In this document: piece by piece, positions 26,498 to 34,786 of the stretch
Layout of the letters: each line of letters starts with the position of its first letter
Numbering within the stretch: the stretch's first letter is position 1
Source of the DNA: Burkholderiaceae bacterium
Lineage (GTDB): Bacteria > Pseudomonadota > Gammaproteobacteria > Burkholderiales > Burkholderiaceae
Reading direction: 5' to 3'
DNA: 64,000 nt
Assembly: GCA_947472645.1 (NCBI GenBank)
Contig: CANJBQ010000012.1
Coordinates: 1 to 64,000, forward strand
Made by a program: the position numbers and the translations under genes
Notes under the pieces: generated by a model
What the model was told of the DNA's origin: nothing
Databases searched by the model: none
The model's input: only the letters and a program-made list of their open reading frames with translations

Positions 26498-27418
26498 ATG
26501 GGGAGTATTGCTCTCAAAGTAGATGTAGATACACTGCGAGGTACTCTTGAGGGAGTACCTCGCCTGCAAAAACTACTCGAACAACTTGATATTAAGGCAA
26601 CTTTTTTATTTAGCCTAGGTCCAGACCATACAGGTTGGGCGCTAAAGCGTATCTTCAGACCAGGTTTTTTAAAAAAGGTCTCCCGTACTTCTGTCATTGA
26701 ACACTATGGACTTAAAACACTGAGTTATGGTGTACTTTTACCCGCCCCAGATATTGGTATAAAAGCAAGAACGACATTACAGTCCATCTCGCAAGCAGGA
26801 TTTGAAGTCGGTATCCATACTTGGGATCATATCGTTTGGCATGATCAAGTTCGTCATCAAAATGCGCAGTGGACAACTGAACAAATGAAAAAGTCGTTTG
26901 ATCGATTTACTGATATTTTTGGAACCTCACCAACAACACATGGTGCAGCCGGTTGGCAAATGAATCAATTTGCGATCGAACAATTAGATCTTTGGCAAAT
27001 GCAATATGCCTCCGATGGTCGTGCGCCACTCAATCTAGTACCATTTCGCTACCAACTAGAGCATGGGCCTGCAAAACACATTCAATATCCAACAACGCTA
27101 CCAACTTTTGATGAATTACTTGGTGTTAATGACATGGATGGTGATGATGCCGTCAACCATATCCTTAGTCTAACCGCAAATAATCCCAATGACCAGGTCT
27201 TTACCCTCCACGCAGAATTAGAAGGTCAAAAACTTTTACCCTACTTCTCCAAACTACTCACTGGATGGTTAAAGCAAAATCACCATTGTGTTGATATGCG
27301 CAGCCTTCATCAATCTTGGGTAGCAACAGGTCAAGCTCGACATTTGATTACGCTACCACTTGAATTTGGTTCTATTCCCAACCGAAGTGGTGAACTCTTA
27401 ACCATGGCTACCCACTGA
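26498..27418 (+). CDS. arnD: 4-deoxy-4-formamido-L-arabinose-phosphoundecaprenol deformylase ArnD
   Basis: NodB-fold metal-dependent deformylase, 306 residues. It removes the formyl group from undecaprenyl-phosphate-Ara4FN before transfer to lipid A. The first metal motif is in KVDVDTLRG, the His motif is HTWDH (GIHTWDHIVW), and THGAAGWQMN and LHAEL follow in the ArnD order. It starts 4 bp after the decarboxylase gene. It is the last arn gene; no arnE/arnF flippase genes follow. Confidence 0.92.
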   Translation: MGSIALKVDVDTLRGTLEGVPRLQKLLEQLDIKATFLFSLGPDHTGWALKRIFRPGFLKKVSRTSVIEHYGLKTLSYGVLLPAPDIGIKARTTLQSISQAGFEVGIHTWDHIVWHDQVRHQNAQWTTEQMKKSFDRFTDIFGTSPTTHGAAGWQMNQFAIEQLDLWQMQYASDGRAPLNLVPFRYQLEHGPAKHIQYPTTLPTFDELLGVNDMDGDDAVNHILSLTANNPNDQVFTLHAELEGQKLLPYFSKLLTGWLKQNHHCVDMRSLHQSWVATGQARHLITLPLEFGSIPNRSGELLTMATH

Positions 27419-27479
27419 AATCATTACCTGTCATCAAATGATGGCAAAATAGGGAAATATTTTTTAGGAGATAAACTCA

Positions 27480-27947
27480 ATGAGCATCAAAATTGGCGAT
27501 ACCATACCCGAATGTACTTTACCGGCCACCTCAGGATTGGCCTTTAGCTCAGCGTCCAGTCTAGGTAAAAACTTGGTTTTGTATTTTTATCCGAAGGATG
27601 CCACTCCAGGTTGTACGATCGAAGCCGGGAACTTTAGAGATCTGATTGATGATTTTACTAAAGCTAATACCATAGTCATCGGAGTATCAAGAGACTCCCT
27701 GAAGTCCCATGAAAGTTTTAAATCAAAATATGATTTACCTTTCGAACTCATTTCAGATACAGACGAGACTTTGTGTCAGATTTTTGGCGTTATCAAAATG
27801 AAAAATATGTACGGAAAGATCGTTCAAGGTATCGAAAGAAGTACATTTGTATTTGATTCTAAAGGAGTTTTACGTCATGAATGGCGTGGTTTAAAGGTTG
27901 CAGGTCATGTTGAAGAAGTTTTAAAGTCGGTGCTTGCAATGTCTTGA
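27480..27947 (+). CDS. bcp: Thioredoxin-dependent peroxiredoxin Bcp (PrxQ type)
   Basis: Peroxide-reducing enzyme of 155 residues with the AhpC/TSA fold. The peroxidatic Cys is in YPKDATPGCTIEAGNFRD. The nearby resolving Cys found in E. coli Bcp (five residues later) is Gly here, so this is the variant that depends on another thiol. A later Cys (ETLCQIFG) exists. An AGGAG ribosome binding site precedes the ATG. It may have its own promoter in the 61-bp gap after arnD. Confidence 0.93.
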   Translation: MSIKIGDTIPECTLPATSGLAFSSASSLGKNLVLYFYPKDATPGCTIEAGNFRDLIDDFTKANTIVIGVSRDSLKSHESFKSKYDLPFELISDTDETLCQIFGVIKMKNMYGKIVQGIERSTFVFDSKGVLRHEWRGLKVAGHVEEVLKSVLAMS

Positions 27948-28094
27948 AAAGTAGGTTAACTTATAGTTAATGCACAGAAATAGATGTTCTTTCACTGTTT
28001 TTAAAAATCTTGACCACATTTCTCGAGATTGGGATACTTCCCCCCTCAATTTACTATCTGATTTCCCGATCTTCTTTACGAACATACTAAAAAG

Positions 28095-28122
28095 TCGCTG
28101 CTTAATGTCAGCGATTTTTTTT
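28095..28122 (+). terminator. Rho-independent terminator
   Basis: A 6-bp stem TCGCTG/CAGCGA with loop CTTAATGT is followed directly by eight T residues. It lies 148 bp after the bcp stop and 52 bp before the PIN-PhoH gene and should end the arn/bcp transcript. The rest of the 226-bp gap shows no convincing gene. Confidence 0.75.
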
Positions 28123-28173
28123 GCCACACTTTCCTCATCCATTTTCCCAATAATTACCTTAAGGAGCTAGTGA

Positions 28174-29847
28174 ATGCCACTCCCCCCAGCACCAACACAA
28201 ACAGCTGATGAATTAAATATTCCCAGAATTAAAAAATTAGATCTCAATAAGCCACCAGCTCCCCTAGTTGTTGCAACCTTTGCTGAGGACGAAGTTGAAC
28301 TAGAAGAAACTCACCCTGAAACTGTAGAGGTGAATGCGGCGCCACAAGCAAGTCATATTGCCCTTGAAACCATCAACAAAATGAAGCAAGTAACGCCAGC
28401 CAAACCAACTCGTAGTAATAATAAAAATCGTCGGTCCTCTGTCGATGCCAAGTTACGCCTATTTGTTTTGGATACGAATGTTTTAATGCATGATCCTTCC
28501 TCATTGTTTCGCTTCGAAGAACATGATGTCTACTTGCCAATGACTACCCTAGAAGAGTTAGATAATCATAAAAAAGGGATGAGTGAAGTTGCTAGAAATG
28601 CGCGTATGGTCAGTCGTGCTCTAGATGGTCTCATTGATGACACAAGCGGCTTACTCGATGAAGGTATACTGCTCTCAAAATTAGGTAACAAAGATGCTAC
28701 GGGAAAATTATTTTTCCAAACAGATTTAAAAGAAATGAAATTGCCTGAAGGACTTCCCGAAGGAAAAGGCGATAACATGATTTTGAGCGTGGTTCGCTCA
28801 CTTCAAGAATCACATAAACATTATGATGAAGTCGTCTTGGTATCTAAAGATATTAATATGCGGATTAAGGCAAGAGCCCTTGGCTTACCCGCTGAAGATT
28901 ACTTTAACGATCAAGTTTTAGAAGATCGTGATTTGATGTATGCGGGAGTACTCGCACTTCCTTTAGATTTTTGGCCCAAGCATGGAAAAGGGATGGAAAG
29001 CTGGAGTGATGGAAAATCAGGTACGATGTATTACCGTATTACTGGACCAATCGTACCCGCAATGATGGTCAATCAATTTGTGTATCAAGAAAATACGGAT
29101 GGCAGCACACCCTTTTATGCACAAGTAAAAGAAATCAACGGTAAAACCGCCCTACTGCATACATTAAAAGACTTTTCACATCAAAAAAATAACGTATGGA
29201 GTATCACTGCGCGAAATCGTGAACAAAATTTTGCACTTAACCTGCTCATGAACCCTGAGGTTGATTTTGTGTCCCTTCTCGGGCAGGCCGGAACTGGTAA
29301 AACTTTGTTAGCTTTAGCCGCCGGCCTAGAACAAGTTTTAGATAGCAAACGCTATAACGAAATTATTATTACTAGAGCAACAGTTCCAGTCGGCGAGGAT
29401 ATAGGATTCTTACCAGGCACTGAAGAAGAAAAGATGCAACCTTGGATGGGCGCATTTGATGATAATTTAGAGGTTCTTCACCGCAGTGACGACTCCGCTG
29501 GAGAATGGGGTCGTGCCGCGACACAAGAACTGATTCGGTCACGCATTAAAGTAAAAAGTATGAACTTTATGCGAGGCAGAACATTTGTCAGTAAATTTGT
29601 CATTATTGACGAAGCCCAGAACTTAACTCCAAAGCAAATGAAAACACTTATTACCCGTGCCGGACCTGGGACCAAAATGATTTGTCTTGGGAACATCGCT
29701 CAAATTGATACTCCTTACTTAACTGAGGGTTCATCCGGATTAACCTATGTGGTTGATCGATTCAAAGGTTGGCGTCATGGTGGTCACGTAACACTGGCGC
29801 GAGGCGAGCGTTCTCGCTTGGCAGATCATGCGGCAGATATCCTATAG
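28174..29847 (+). CDS. PIN domain plus PhoH-like ATPase (PhoH2/YlaK type)
   Basis: Two-domain protein of 557 residues. After a low-complexity N-terminal extension of about 85 residues, a PIN ribonuclease domain begins at LFVLDTNVLMHDPSS with acidic residues in TTLEELDNHKKG and SKDINMRIKARALG. The C-terminal PhoH domain has Walker A GQAGTGKTLLALAAG and Walker B KFVIIDEAQNLTP. Such proteins are thought to act as RNA helicase/ribonuclease. An AAGGAG site precedes the ATG. The NlpC/P60 gene begins inside its last codons. Confidence 0.92.
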   Translation: MPLPPAPTQTADELNIPRIKKLDLNKPPAPLVVATFAEDEVELEETHPETVEVNAAPQASHIALETINKMKQVTPAKPTRSNNKNRRSSVDAKLRLFVLDTNVLMHDPSSLFRFEEHDVYLPMTTLEELDNHKKGMSEVARNARMVSRALDGLIDDTSGLLDEGILLSKLGNKDATGKLFFQTDLKEMKLPEGLPEGKGDNMILSVVRSLQESHKHYDEVVLVSKDINMRIKARALGLPAEDYFNDQVLEDRDLMYAGVLALPLDFWPKHGKGMESWSDGKSGTMYYRITGPIVPAMMVNQFVYQENTDGSTPFYAQVKEINGKTALLHTLKDFSHQKNNVWSITARNREQNFALNLLMNPEVDFVSLLGQAGTGKTLLALAAGLEQVLDSKRYNEIIITRATVPVGEDIGFLPGTEEEKMQPWMGAFDDNLEVLHRSDDSAGEWGRAATQELIRSRIKVKSMNFMRGRTFVSKFVIIDEAQNLTPKQMKTLITRAGPGTKMICLGNIAQIDTPYLTEGSSGLTYVVDRFKGWRHGGHVTLARGERSRLADHAADIL

Positions 29848-30352
29848 ATGTACTTTCCTAGCAGTCCTGATAGCTCTACTATCAGGCTGCACTTCATTGA
29901 CATCGAATAAGGTTTCTAAATCATCGCTTAGTCATACTCAGTTACCTGATTTTTCGAAAGATACTAGTGCTGGTCTAGACGATATTTCTGTGGCGGCAGT
30001 TAGTCTCATCGGCACCCCTTATCGCTGGGGTGGTAATACGCCACAGAGTGGTTTTGATTGTAGTGGTCTAGTAGGGTATGTTGTCCAAGTGACCAGAAAA
30101 AAAAGGCTGCCACGCACTACCATCGATCTGGGTCAGTATGGTGTATCTCTCAATCTTCAAACGCCAGCACCAGGAGATCTTGTATTTTTTAATACTCTAG
30201 GTGATACCCACTCACATGTCGGCATTTATGTCGGGCAAGGACGATTTGTGCATGCCCCCTCAACGGGCGGAACTGTAAGGATTGATGACATTAAAAATCC
30301 CTACTGGGCTGCACGTTATACCGAAGCCCGTAGGGTGGTGGTGAATAATTAA
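29828..30352 (+). CDS. NlpC/P60 family cell-wall hydrolase, lipoprotein
   Basis: Peptidoglycan endopeptidase of 174 residues. A lipoprotein signal is seen, MRQISYRCTFLAVLIALLSGC, with lipobox LSGC; the lipidated Cys is residue 21. The NlpC/P60 domain has the catalytic Cys in FDCSGLVGYV, the first His in SHVGIYVG and the second in FVHAP. The gene begins 20 bp inside the 3' end of the PhoH gene, in another frame, suggesting coupled translation. Its stop overlaps the stop of the convergent hydrolase gene (TTAA). Confidence 0.92.
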   Translation: MRQISYRCTFLAVLIALLSGCTSLTSNKVSKSSLSHTQLPDFSKDTSAGLDDISVAAVSLIGTPYRWGGNTPQSGFDCSGLVGYVVQVTRKKRLPRTTIDLGQYGVSLNLQTPAPGDLVFFNTLGDTHSHVGIYVGQGRFVHAPSTGGTVRIDDIKNPYWAARYTEARRVVVNN

Positions 30353-31164
30353 TCTTCTTCGTATTCAGACTCGCCAAAAATATCATCTTCTAAACCGAAA
30401 AACTCCGTTAAATGCTGATTAAATAATTCAGTTTGCTCAACATTAGAAATATGCGAAGCATTTGGAATGATATGTAAGACTGAATCATGAATCTGCGAAT
30501 GGATTTTTTTAGCCATCTCAGGAGGGGTGCCATGGTCGTGCTCACCAACAATAATCATCGTTGGGCAATTGATCTCTTTTAAGCGATCAAAAGTATTAAT
30601 ATGCGCAATCGCAGCACTACATCCCGCAAAACCTTCAACCGGCGTCGCTAAAATGCCATTGGCAATTTTTTGCAATGCCGGTGATTTAGCATTTTTATAT
30701 TCTTCAGTAAACCACCTAGTCAAAGTACTCTCAAGTAGGCCTTGCATACCTTGATCACGTGCAATTTGAGCACGGTCACCCCACATTTGAACAGCGTTTT
30801 CAGGGCGACGACTTGTCGTATCTGCTAGAACGATTGATAAAAATACTTGTGGGAGCTTGAGTATCATTGTCTGACCAATCATCCCACCCATCGATAAACC
30901 CATCCAATGCATTCTCTGGATGCCCAACTCTAGCATCAACTCAAATGCATCATTGGCTAATTCATCTAAGGTATAAGGTGCTGTTGTAACAATACTCTTA
31001 CCGTGTCCCCTTGTGTCAAAACGAAGCACTTTAAAATGCTTTTTGAGCAACTCCATTTGGGGATCCCACATATGCAAGTCACATGCTAAAGAATGAGATA
31101 AGATCAGCCAAGGACCTTCACCTTCAATTTCGTAATACAAACCATTTTTACTCGTTCCTTGCAT
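30349..31164 (-). CDS. Alpha/beta hydrolase, 3-oxoadipate enol-lactonase-like
   Basis: Alpha/beta-fold hydrolase of 271 residues with Ser nucleophile in MGLSMGGMIG, a likely acid in VGEHDHGTP and His in NASHISN. The best family match by eye is PcaD, the enol-lactonase of the beta-ketoadipate pathway, but no other pca gene is nearby. The second ATG (31164) is preferred because GGAG at 31171-31174 is then 6 nt away; the first ATG (31170) touches it. The C-terminus is unusually acidic (EDDIFGESEYEED). It follows a Bug receptor gene by 15 bp. Confidence 0.82.
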   Translation of the reverse strand: MQGTSKNGLYYEIEGEGPWLILSHSLACDLHMWDPQMELLKKHFKVLRFDTRGHGKSIVTTAPYTLDELANDAFELMLELGIQRMHWMGLSMGGMIGQTMILKLPQVFLSIVLADTTSRRPENAVQMWGDRAQIARDQGMQGLLESTLTRWFTEEYKNAKSPALQKIANGILATPVEGFAGCSAAIAHINTFDRLKEINCPTMIIVGEHDHGTPPEMAKKIHSQIHDSVLHIIPNASHISNVEQTELFNQHLTEFFGLEDDIFGESEYEED

Positions 31165-31179
31165 CTGCATCTCCTTTAT

Positions 31180-32154
31180 TTATTCAGCTGTAATCTTTGC
31201 GGCTTTAGCAATACGTATAAATTCATTCACTTGTTGTTTAATCATTTTATCGAAATCATCAGGAGTATTCGAGATAGGCTCGAGTCCTAAACTAGAATAT
31301 CGTTCCTTAACATCCGGTAATTGATTAATTCTTTTTACTTCTTGAGAAATTTGCACCAAGATATCTTTAGGTGTCCCCATGGGGGCGATGAGCCCGTACC
31401 AAAATTCCCATTGGTAACCAGGTACTGTTTCTGCAACAGTCGGCAGGTTTGGAAATTCTTTCCCTCTTTGTAATGAAGTAATAGCAATGGCTCTAGCACG
31501 CCCATCACGAACCATATTAATGGCGCTTGCGTAGGGGCTAATAAAAAAGTCGACGCGCCCCGATAAAACCTCCGTGATACCCTCTGGAATGCCTTTAGTC
31601 GGGACATGTAAGAACTCAACGCCAGTTTTTGCTTGCAAAATCTCTGCCGCAAAGTGAGAACCACTTCCAACACCAGCTGAACTGTAGGTATATTTACCCG
31701 GATCTTTTTTAGCTAGAGCGATAAATTCGGCGATGGTGTTCACTTTTAAATTTGGAGAAACTAACACGAGTGCAGAACCAGTTGCCGTTAAAGTAATCCC
31801 CTCTAAATCTTTCAAAGTATCAAAAGGTAACTTACTATAAATTGCAGGGGATATCGCAAAAGCATTCGAGACAGACAAAATGGTGTATCCATCGGGTTTG
31901 GAGCTGGCAACAACTTGAGTAGCAATATTAGCTCCAGCGCCAGGGCGGTTTTCAACCACGACACTTTGGCCCCATTTTTCAGTCAACTTTTGACCAATCA
32001 CACGTGCCGAAATATCAGGGCCTCCTCCAGGAGAAAAGCCTACGACAATCTTAATTGACTTATTTGGATAAGTTTGTGCCGCTACATATACAGCACCAAA
32101 AATCAAAAGAAATGCTATAAATCCGCGGATTGGTTGAAATACATATTTTTTCAT
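31180..32154 (-). CDS. Bug-family tripartite tricarboxylate receptor
   Basis: Periplasmic receptor of the TctC/Bug family, 324 residues, with an N-terminal signal peptide ending near YVAAQTYP. The family motif block KIVVGFSPGGGPDISARVIGQ and VENRPGAGANIATQVVA is clear, as is AKKDPGKYTYSSAGVGSGSH. Such receptors bind carboxylates for TctAB transporters or sense them; no tctA/tctB is in the window. It is cotranscribed with the downstream alpha/beta hydrolase and diverges from another Bug gene at 32249. Confidence 0.92.
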   Translation of the reverse strand: MKKYVFQPIRGFIAFLLIFGAVYVAAQTYPNKSIKIVVGFSPGGGPDISARVIGQKLTEKWGQSVVVENRPGAGANIATQVVASSKPDGYTILSVSNAFAISPAIYSKLPFDTLKDLEGITLTATGSALVLVSPNLKVNTIAEFIALAKKDPGKYTYSSAGVGSGSHFAAEILQAKTGVEFLHVPTKGIPEGITEVLSGRVDFFISPYASAINMVRDGRARAIAITSLQRGKEFPNLPTVAETVPGYQWEFWYGLIAPMGTPKDILVQISQEVKRINQLPDVKERYSSLGLEPISNTPDDFDKMIKQQVNEFIRIAKAAKITAE

Positions 32155-32248
32155 GTAAGCCCCTATGGAAAGACTCTATGATAACCAATGATTTATTCTT
32201 TCTAACAATCTAAAAGGTCTAAAATACTAAAACTCACAAAGAAAGAAA

Positions 32249-33235
32249 ATGATGGCCTTAAAACAATTACTCAAGAATAAATTTTTGATGTTCATCTGGA
32301 TAGCTCTATCCTTTAGTACTAATGCTGCTCAAGCCGATACCTTTCCCTCAAAAACTATCACGATTGTTGTACCCACAGCCCCCGGTGGTGCCAATGATGC
32401 AATGGCACGAATCATTGCTCAAGGACTCAGTCAAAAGTTAGGTCAATCAGTGATTGTTGAAAATCGTGCTGGCGCTAATGGTGCTATCGCTAGTGAATTT
32501 GTTGCAAGAGCAAGCCCAGATGGCTATACCTTGATGTTTGGCTATATTGGTACCCATGGCATTAATCCGGTATTACAAAAGCTTCGTTATGATCCGGTGA
32601 AAAGTTTTGAACCGATTTCGATGGTGGCGACATCACCAACTCTCGTTGTGGTCAATATGAATCTGCCTGTCAAAAACGCCAAAGAATTAGTGACTCTTTT
32701 AAAGTCGGAGCCAGGAAAGTATTCGTATGCATCTGCGGGTAAAGGTACCGCGCCCCATCTGACTGGTGAACTATTTAAATTAAATACGGGAACAGAGATA
32801 TTGCACGTTCCCTATAAAGGTTCATCTCCAGCCATTCTTGATACGATTGGTGGCACCACCCAAGTGATGTTCCCAAGCCTTTTTACTGCCTTTCCACAAA
32901 TTAAAGGTGGTAAATTAAAAGCCTTAGGTATTGCAGGTAAAAAAAGATCCCCCGTCTTGCCTGATGTGCCTACTCTTGCAGAACAAGGCATACCGAATAT
33001 TGATGTCGATCAGTGGTACGCCATGTTCGCTCCAGCAGGTACCCCTAAACCAATTATTCAATTACTCAACAAAAGCCTGATTGCTGTCTTAAATGAAAAG
33101 GTGAATGAACAAAAAATTGAAGAGCAAGGTGCTACGGTAGATACCTCAACACCTGAAGAACTCCATGAATTTGTTAAAAAAGAAGCTATTCGATGGAAAA
33201 AAGTCGTCGATACTGCCAAAATCACTGTGGATTAA
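32249..33235 (+). CDS. Bug-family tripartite tricarboxylate receptor
   Basis: TctC/Bug-type periplasmic receptor, 328 residues. A signal peptide (LMFIWIALSFSTNAAQA) precedes FPSKTITIVVPTAPGGANDA and VENRAGANGAIASEFVA. Two adjacent ATGs are possible starts. Divergent from the Bug gene at 31180-32154 across a 94-bp gap. Only 2 bp separate it from the ModA-like gene downstream, so the two are almost certainly an operon. The ligand is unknown. Confidence 0.92.
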   Translation: MMALKQLLKNKFLMFIWIALSFSTNAAQADTFPSKTITIVVPTAPGGANDAMARIIAQGLSQKLGQSVIVENRAGANGAIASEFVARASPDGYTLMFGYIGTHGINPVLQKLRYDPVKSFEPISMVATSPTLVVVNMNLPVKNAKELVTLLKSEPGKYSYASAGKGTAPHLTGELFKLNTGTEILHVPYKGSSPAILDTIGGTTQVMFPSLFTAFPQIKGGKLKALGIAGKKRSPVLPDVPTLAEQGIPNIDVDQWYAMFAPAGTPKPIIQLLNKSLIAVLNEKVNEQKIEEQGATVDTSTPEELHEFVKKEAIRWKKVVDTAKITVD

Positions 33236-33237
33236 TC

Positions 33238-33966
33238 ATGTCAAAACAAACTCTATCTGTTATTACATCTGGGGCTTTTGCTGCTGCCCTAAAACTTTTA
33301 GCTCCTATGTATGAGAAGAAGACTGGAAACACCATCCAACTCTCTTTTGGTTCATCCATGGGAACTGCCGTAGACTCTATTCCTACGCGACTATCCCAAG
33401 GTGAAGTATTTGATGTATTAGTTTTGGCTGGACCAGCGCTAGATAGCTTTATCAAAGAAGGTGTTATTACCATTGGCACGAAAGTTGATCTTGCAGGTTC
33501 AAGAATGGCTGCTGCTGTTAGAACAGGTGACAAGATTCCCAATCTATCCACTTTAGAGGGCTTTAAAAATACCCTGCTAAGCACCCCAAGAATTGCCTAT
33601 TCTGCAAGTGCAAGTGGTACCTACCTATCAGAGGAGGTTTTCCCTAAAATTGGAGTGGCTGATCAAATGACCAAGGCCGCTAAAAAGATTTTTGGGGAAC
33701 GTGTTGGGACGATTCTGATGCGAAATGAAACTGATTTAGGATTTCAACAGTACTCAGAACTGCTCCCCATTGACGGTATCGATATTATTCGGGAACTCCC
33801 CCCAGAAATCCAAAAGACTTTTTACTTTACAGCAGGGATAGGGGCGAAAACAACCCAATTAGCCCTAGCACAAGAGTTGATTGCCTTCCTCGCCTCCCAA
33901 GAAGCTGCCCCAACCATTCAAGAAACCGGTCTAGATGCCGTTTTAGCCCCTCTACCCTGGAAATAA
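33238..33966 (+). CDS. ModA-like substrate-binding protein lacking a signal peptide
   Basis: A 242-residue protein with the type II periplasmic binding fold of ModA-type molybdate receptors: LSVITSGAFAAALKLLAPMY, TGNTIQLSFGSSMGTA, GEVFDVLVLAG and YSASASGTYLSE. Unlike true ModA it has no signal peptide: the mature-type sequence starts at residue 5. The upstream extension to 33193 lies inside the Bug gene and is not hydrophobic. It may therefore work in the cytoplasm, perhaps as a sensor or scavenger. It is tightly linked to a Bug receptor. Binding of molybdate is not assured. Confidence 0.8.
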   Translation: MSKQTLSVITSGAFAAALKLLAPMYEKKTGNTIQLSFGSSMGTAVDSIPTRLSQGEVFDVLVLAGPALDSFIKEGVITIGTKVDLAGSRMAAAVRTGDKIPNLSTLEGFKNTLLSTPRIAYSASASGTYLSEEVFPKIGVADQMTKAAKKIFGERVGTILMRNETDLGFQQYSELLPIDGIDIIRELPPEIQKTFYFTAGIGAKTTQLALAQELIAFLASQEAAPTIQETGLDAVLAPLPWK

Positions 33967-34008
33967 TGTCGGCGTAATAGCCACTCCTTGGTTGTAGTAG
34001 TATCACTA

Positions 34009-34025
34009 ATAGGTAATCTACCTAT
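34009..34025 (+). terminator. Short hairpin after the ModA-like gene
   Basis: A 7-bp perfect stem ATAGGTA/TACCTAT with a 3-nt loop lies 42 bp after the ModA-like stop and is followed by AGTTTTAG. The U-tract is short, so termination is only possible. A second, nested imperfect repeat (TCTCAA/TTGAGA, about 34048-34079) follows before the truncated iron-sulfur gene. Confidence 0.35.
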
Positions 34026-34091
34026 AGTTTTAGACTGTTTTCTCAATTAAATTAATCCCTTATTTAATATTCTTGAGAAAAAGTATTGATC

Positions 34092-34376
34092 ATGACGACT
34101 CTTCAAGTCAACGGACACATCGTAGAAGTCACTGCTGAGCTAAATACTCCACTGATTTGGATTTTGCGCGAACAACTCGGACTCGTGTCAACCAAATACG
34201 GGTGTGACACAGGCTTATGCGGTGCTTGCTCAATTCTTGTCAATGGTGAGTTAGTCAGTTCATGCTCTTTTCCTTTATCCGCCATCAAGGAAAATGATCA
34301 GATTATGACGGTCGAAGGTATTTCCCAAGAAAAATATAATCAATCAAACTCTAGGAACTACCGAGCAAATATTTGA
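34092..34376 (+). pseudogene. Truncated [2Fe-2S] subunit of a molybdenum hydroxylase
   Basis: The 94-residue frame encodes only the plant-ferredoxin half of an IorA/CoxS-type small subunit. It has STKYGCDTGLCGACSILVNG and SSCSF, giving the four Cys of one [2Fe-2S] cluster. Family members continue for about 75 more residues, with a CGFC/CRC motif for a second cluster; here similarity stops after MTVEGISQ and the frame ends within 16 unrelated residues. No FAD or molybdenum subunit follows; the next gene is convergent. Most likely a decayed remnant, though a stand-alone ferredoxin domain cannot be excluded. Confidence 0.7.
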
Positions 34377-34378
34377 AA

Positions 34379-34777
34379 TTAAGGTCGTTCTTGATGCTGA
34401 GTTGCATCATCCAAAATATCGAACCACTCCGCCTTACTTCCCACATAAATATGTGAGCTCACTTTCGTATCGATTTTGACGTCTAAGGTGCCTAAACGCA
34501 CGCGCATAATGAGTGGCGTTGTTGCACGTTGACTGAAAAGTTGAGACCCACAATGCGAACAAAAAAATCGATCAACTTTGCCTGGGTTATCAAATTTCTT
34601 AATTAAATCCTGCCCCCTAGTCACCTCAAAATTTGATCTCAAAATTTCTGTGGATGTCACAAATGCTGAACCACTAGATTTTCGACAACGCTGACAGTGA
34701 CAAAAAATAATAGGGCCGATTCGATCATGAATCTGATATTCAATTCCGCCACATAAACAACTACCTTGAACTGTCAT
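34379..34777 (-). CDS. GFA family zinc-binding protein
   Basis: Protein of 132 residues in the glutathione-dependent formaldehyde-activating enzyme (GFA/CENP-V) family. The zinc-binding cysteines are in GSCLCGGIEYQI, FCHCQRCRKSSGSAF and FFCSHCGSQL. Most members bind structural and catalytic zinc; the substrate is usually a glutathione adduct, but many are uncharacterised. It starts 9 bp after the amidase gene ends and is the last gene of the aldolase-deacetylase-amidase run. Confidence 0.9.
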   Translation of the reverse strand: MTVQGSCLCGGIEYQIHDRIGPIIFCHCQRCRKSSGSAFVTSTEILRSNFEVTRGQDLIKKFDNPGKVDRFFCSHCGSQLFSQRATTPLIMRVRLGTLDVKIDTKVSSHIYVGSKAEWFDILDDATQHQERP

Positions 34778-34786
34778 ATTTTTTCC

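Noticed and set aside
27970-28170. Open frame of 66 codons between bcp and the PIN-PhoH gene
   Set aside because: It runs through a clear terminator, has no ribosome binding site, and its composition is not protein-like.
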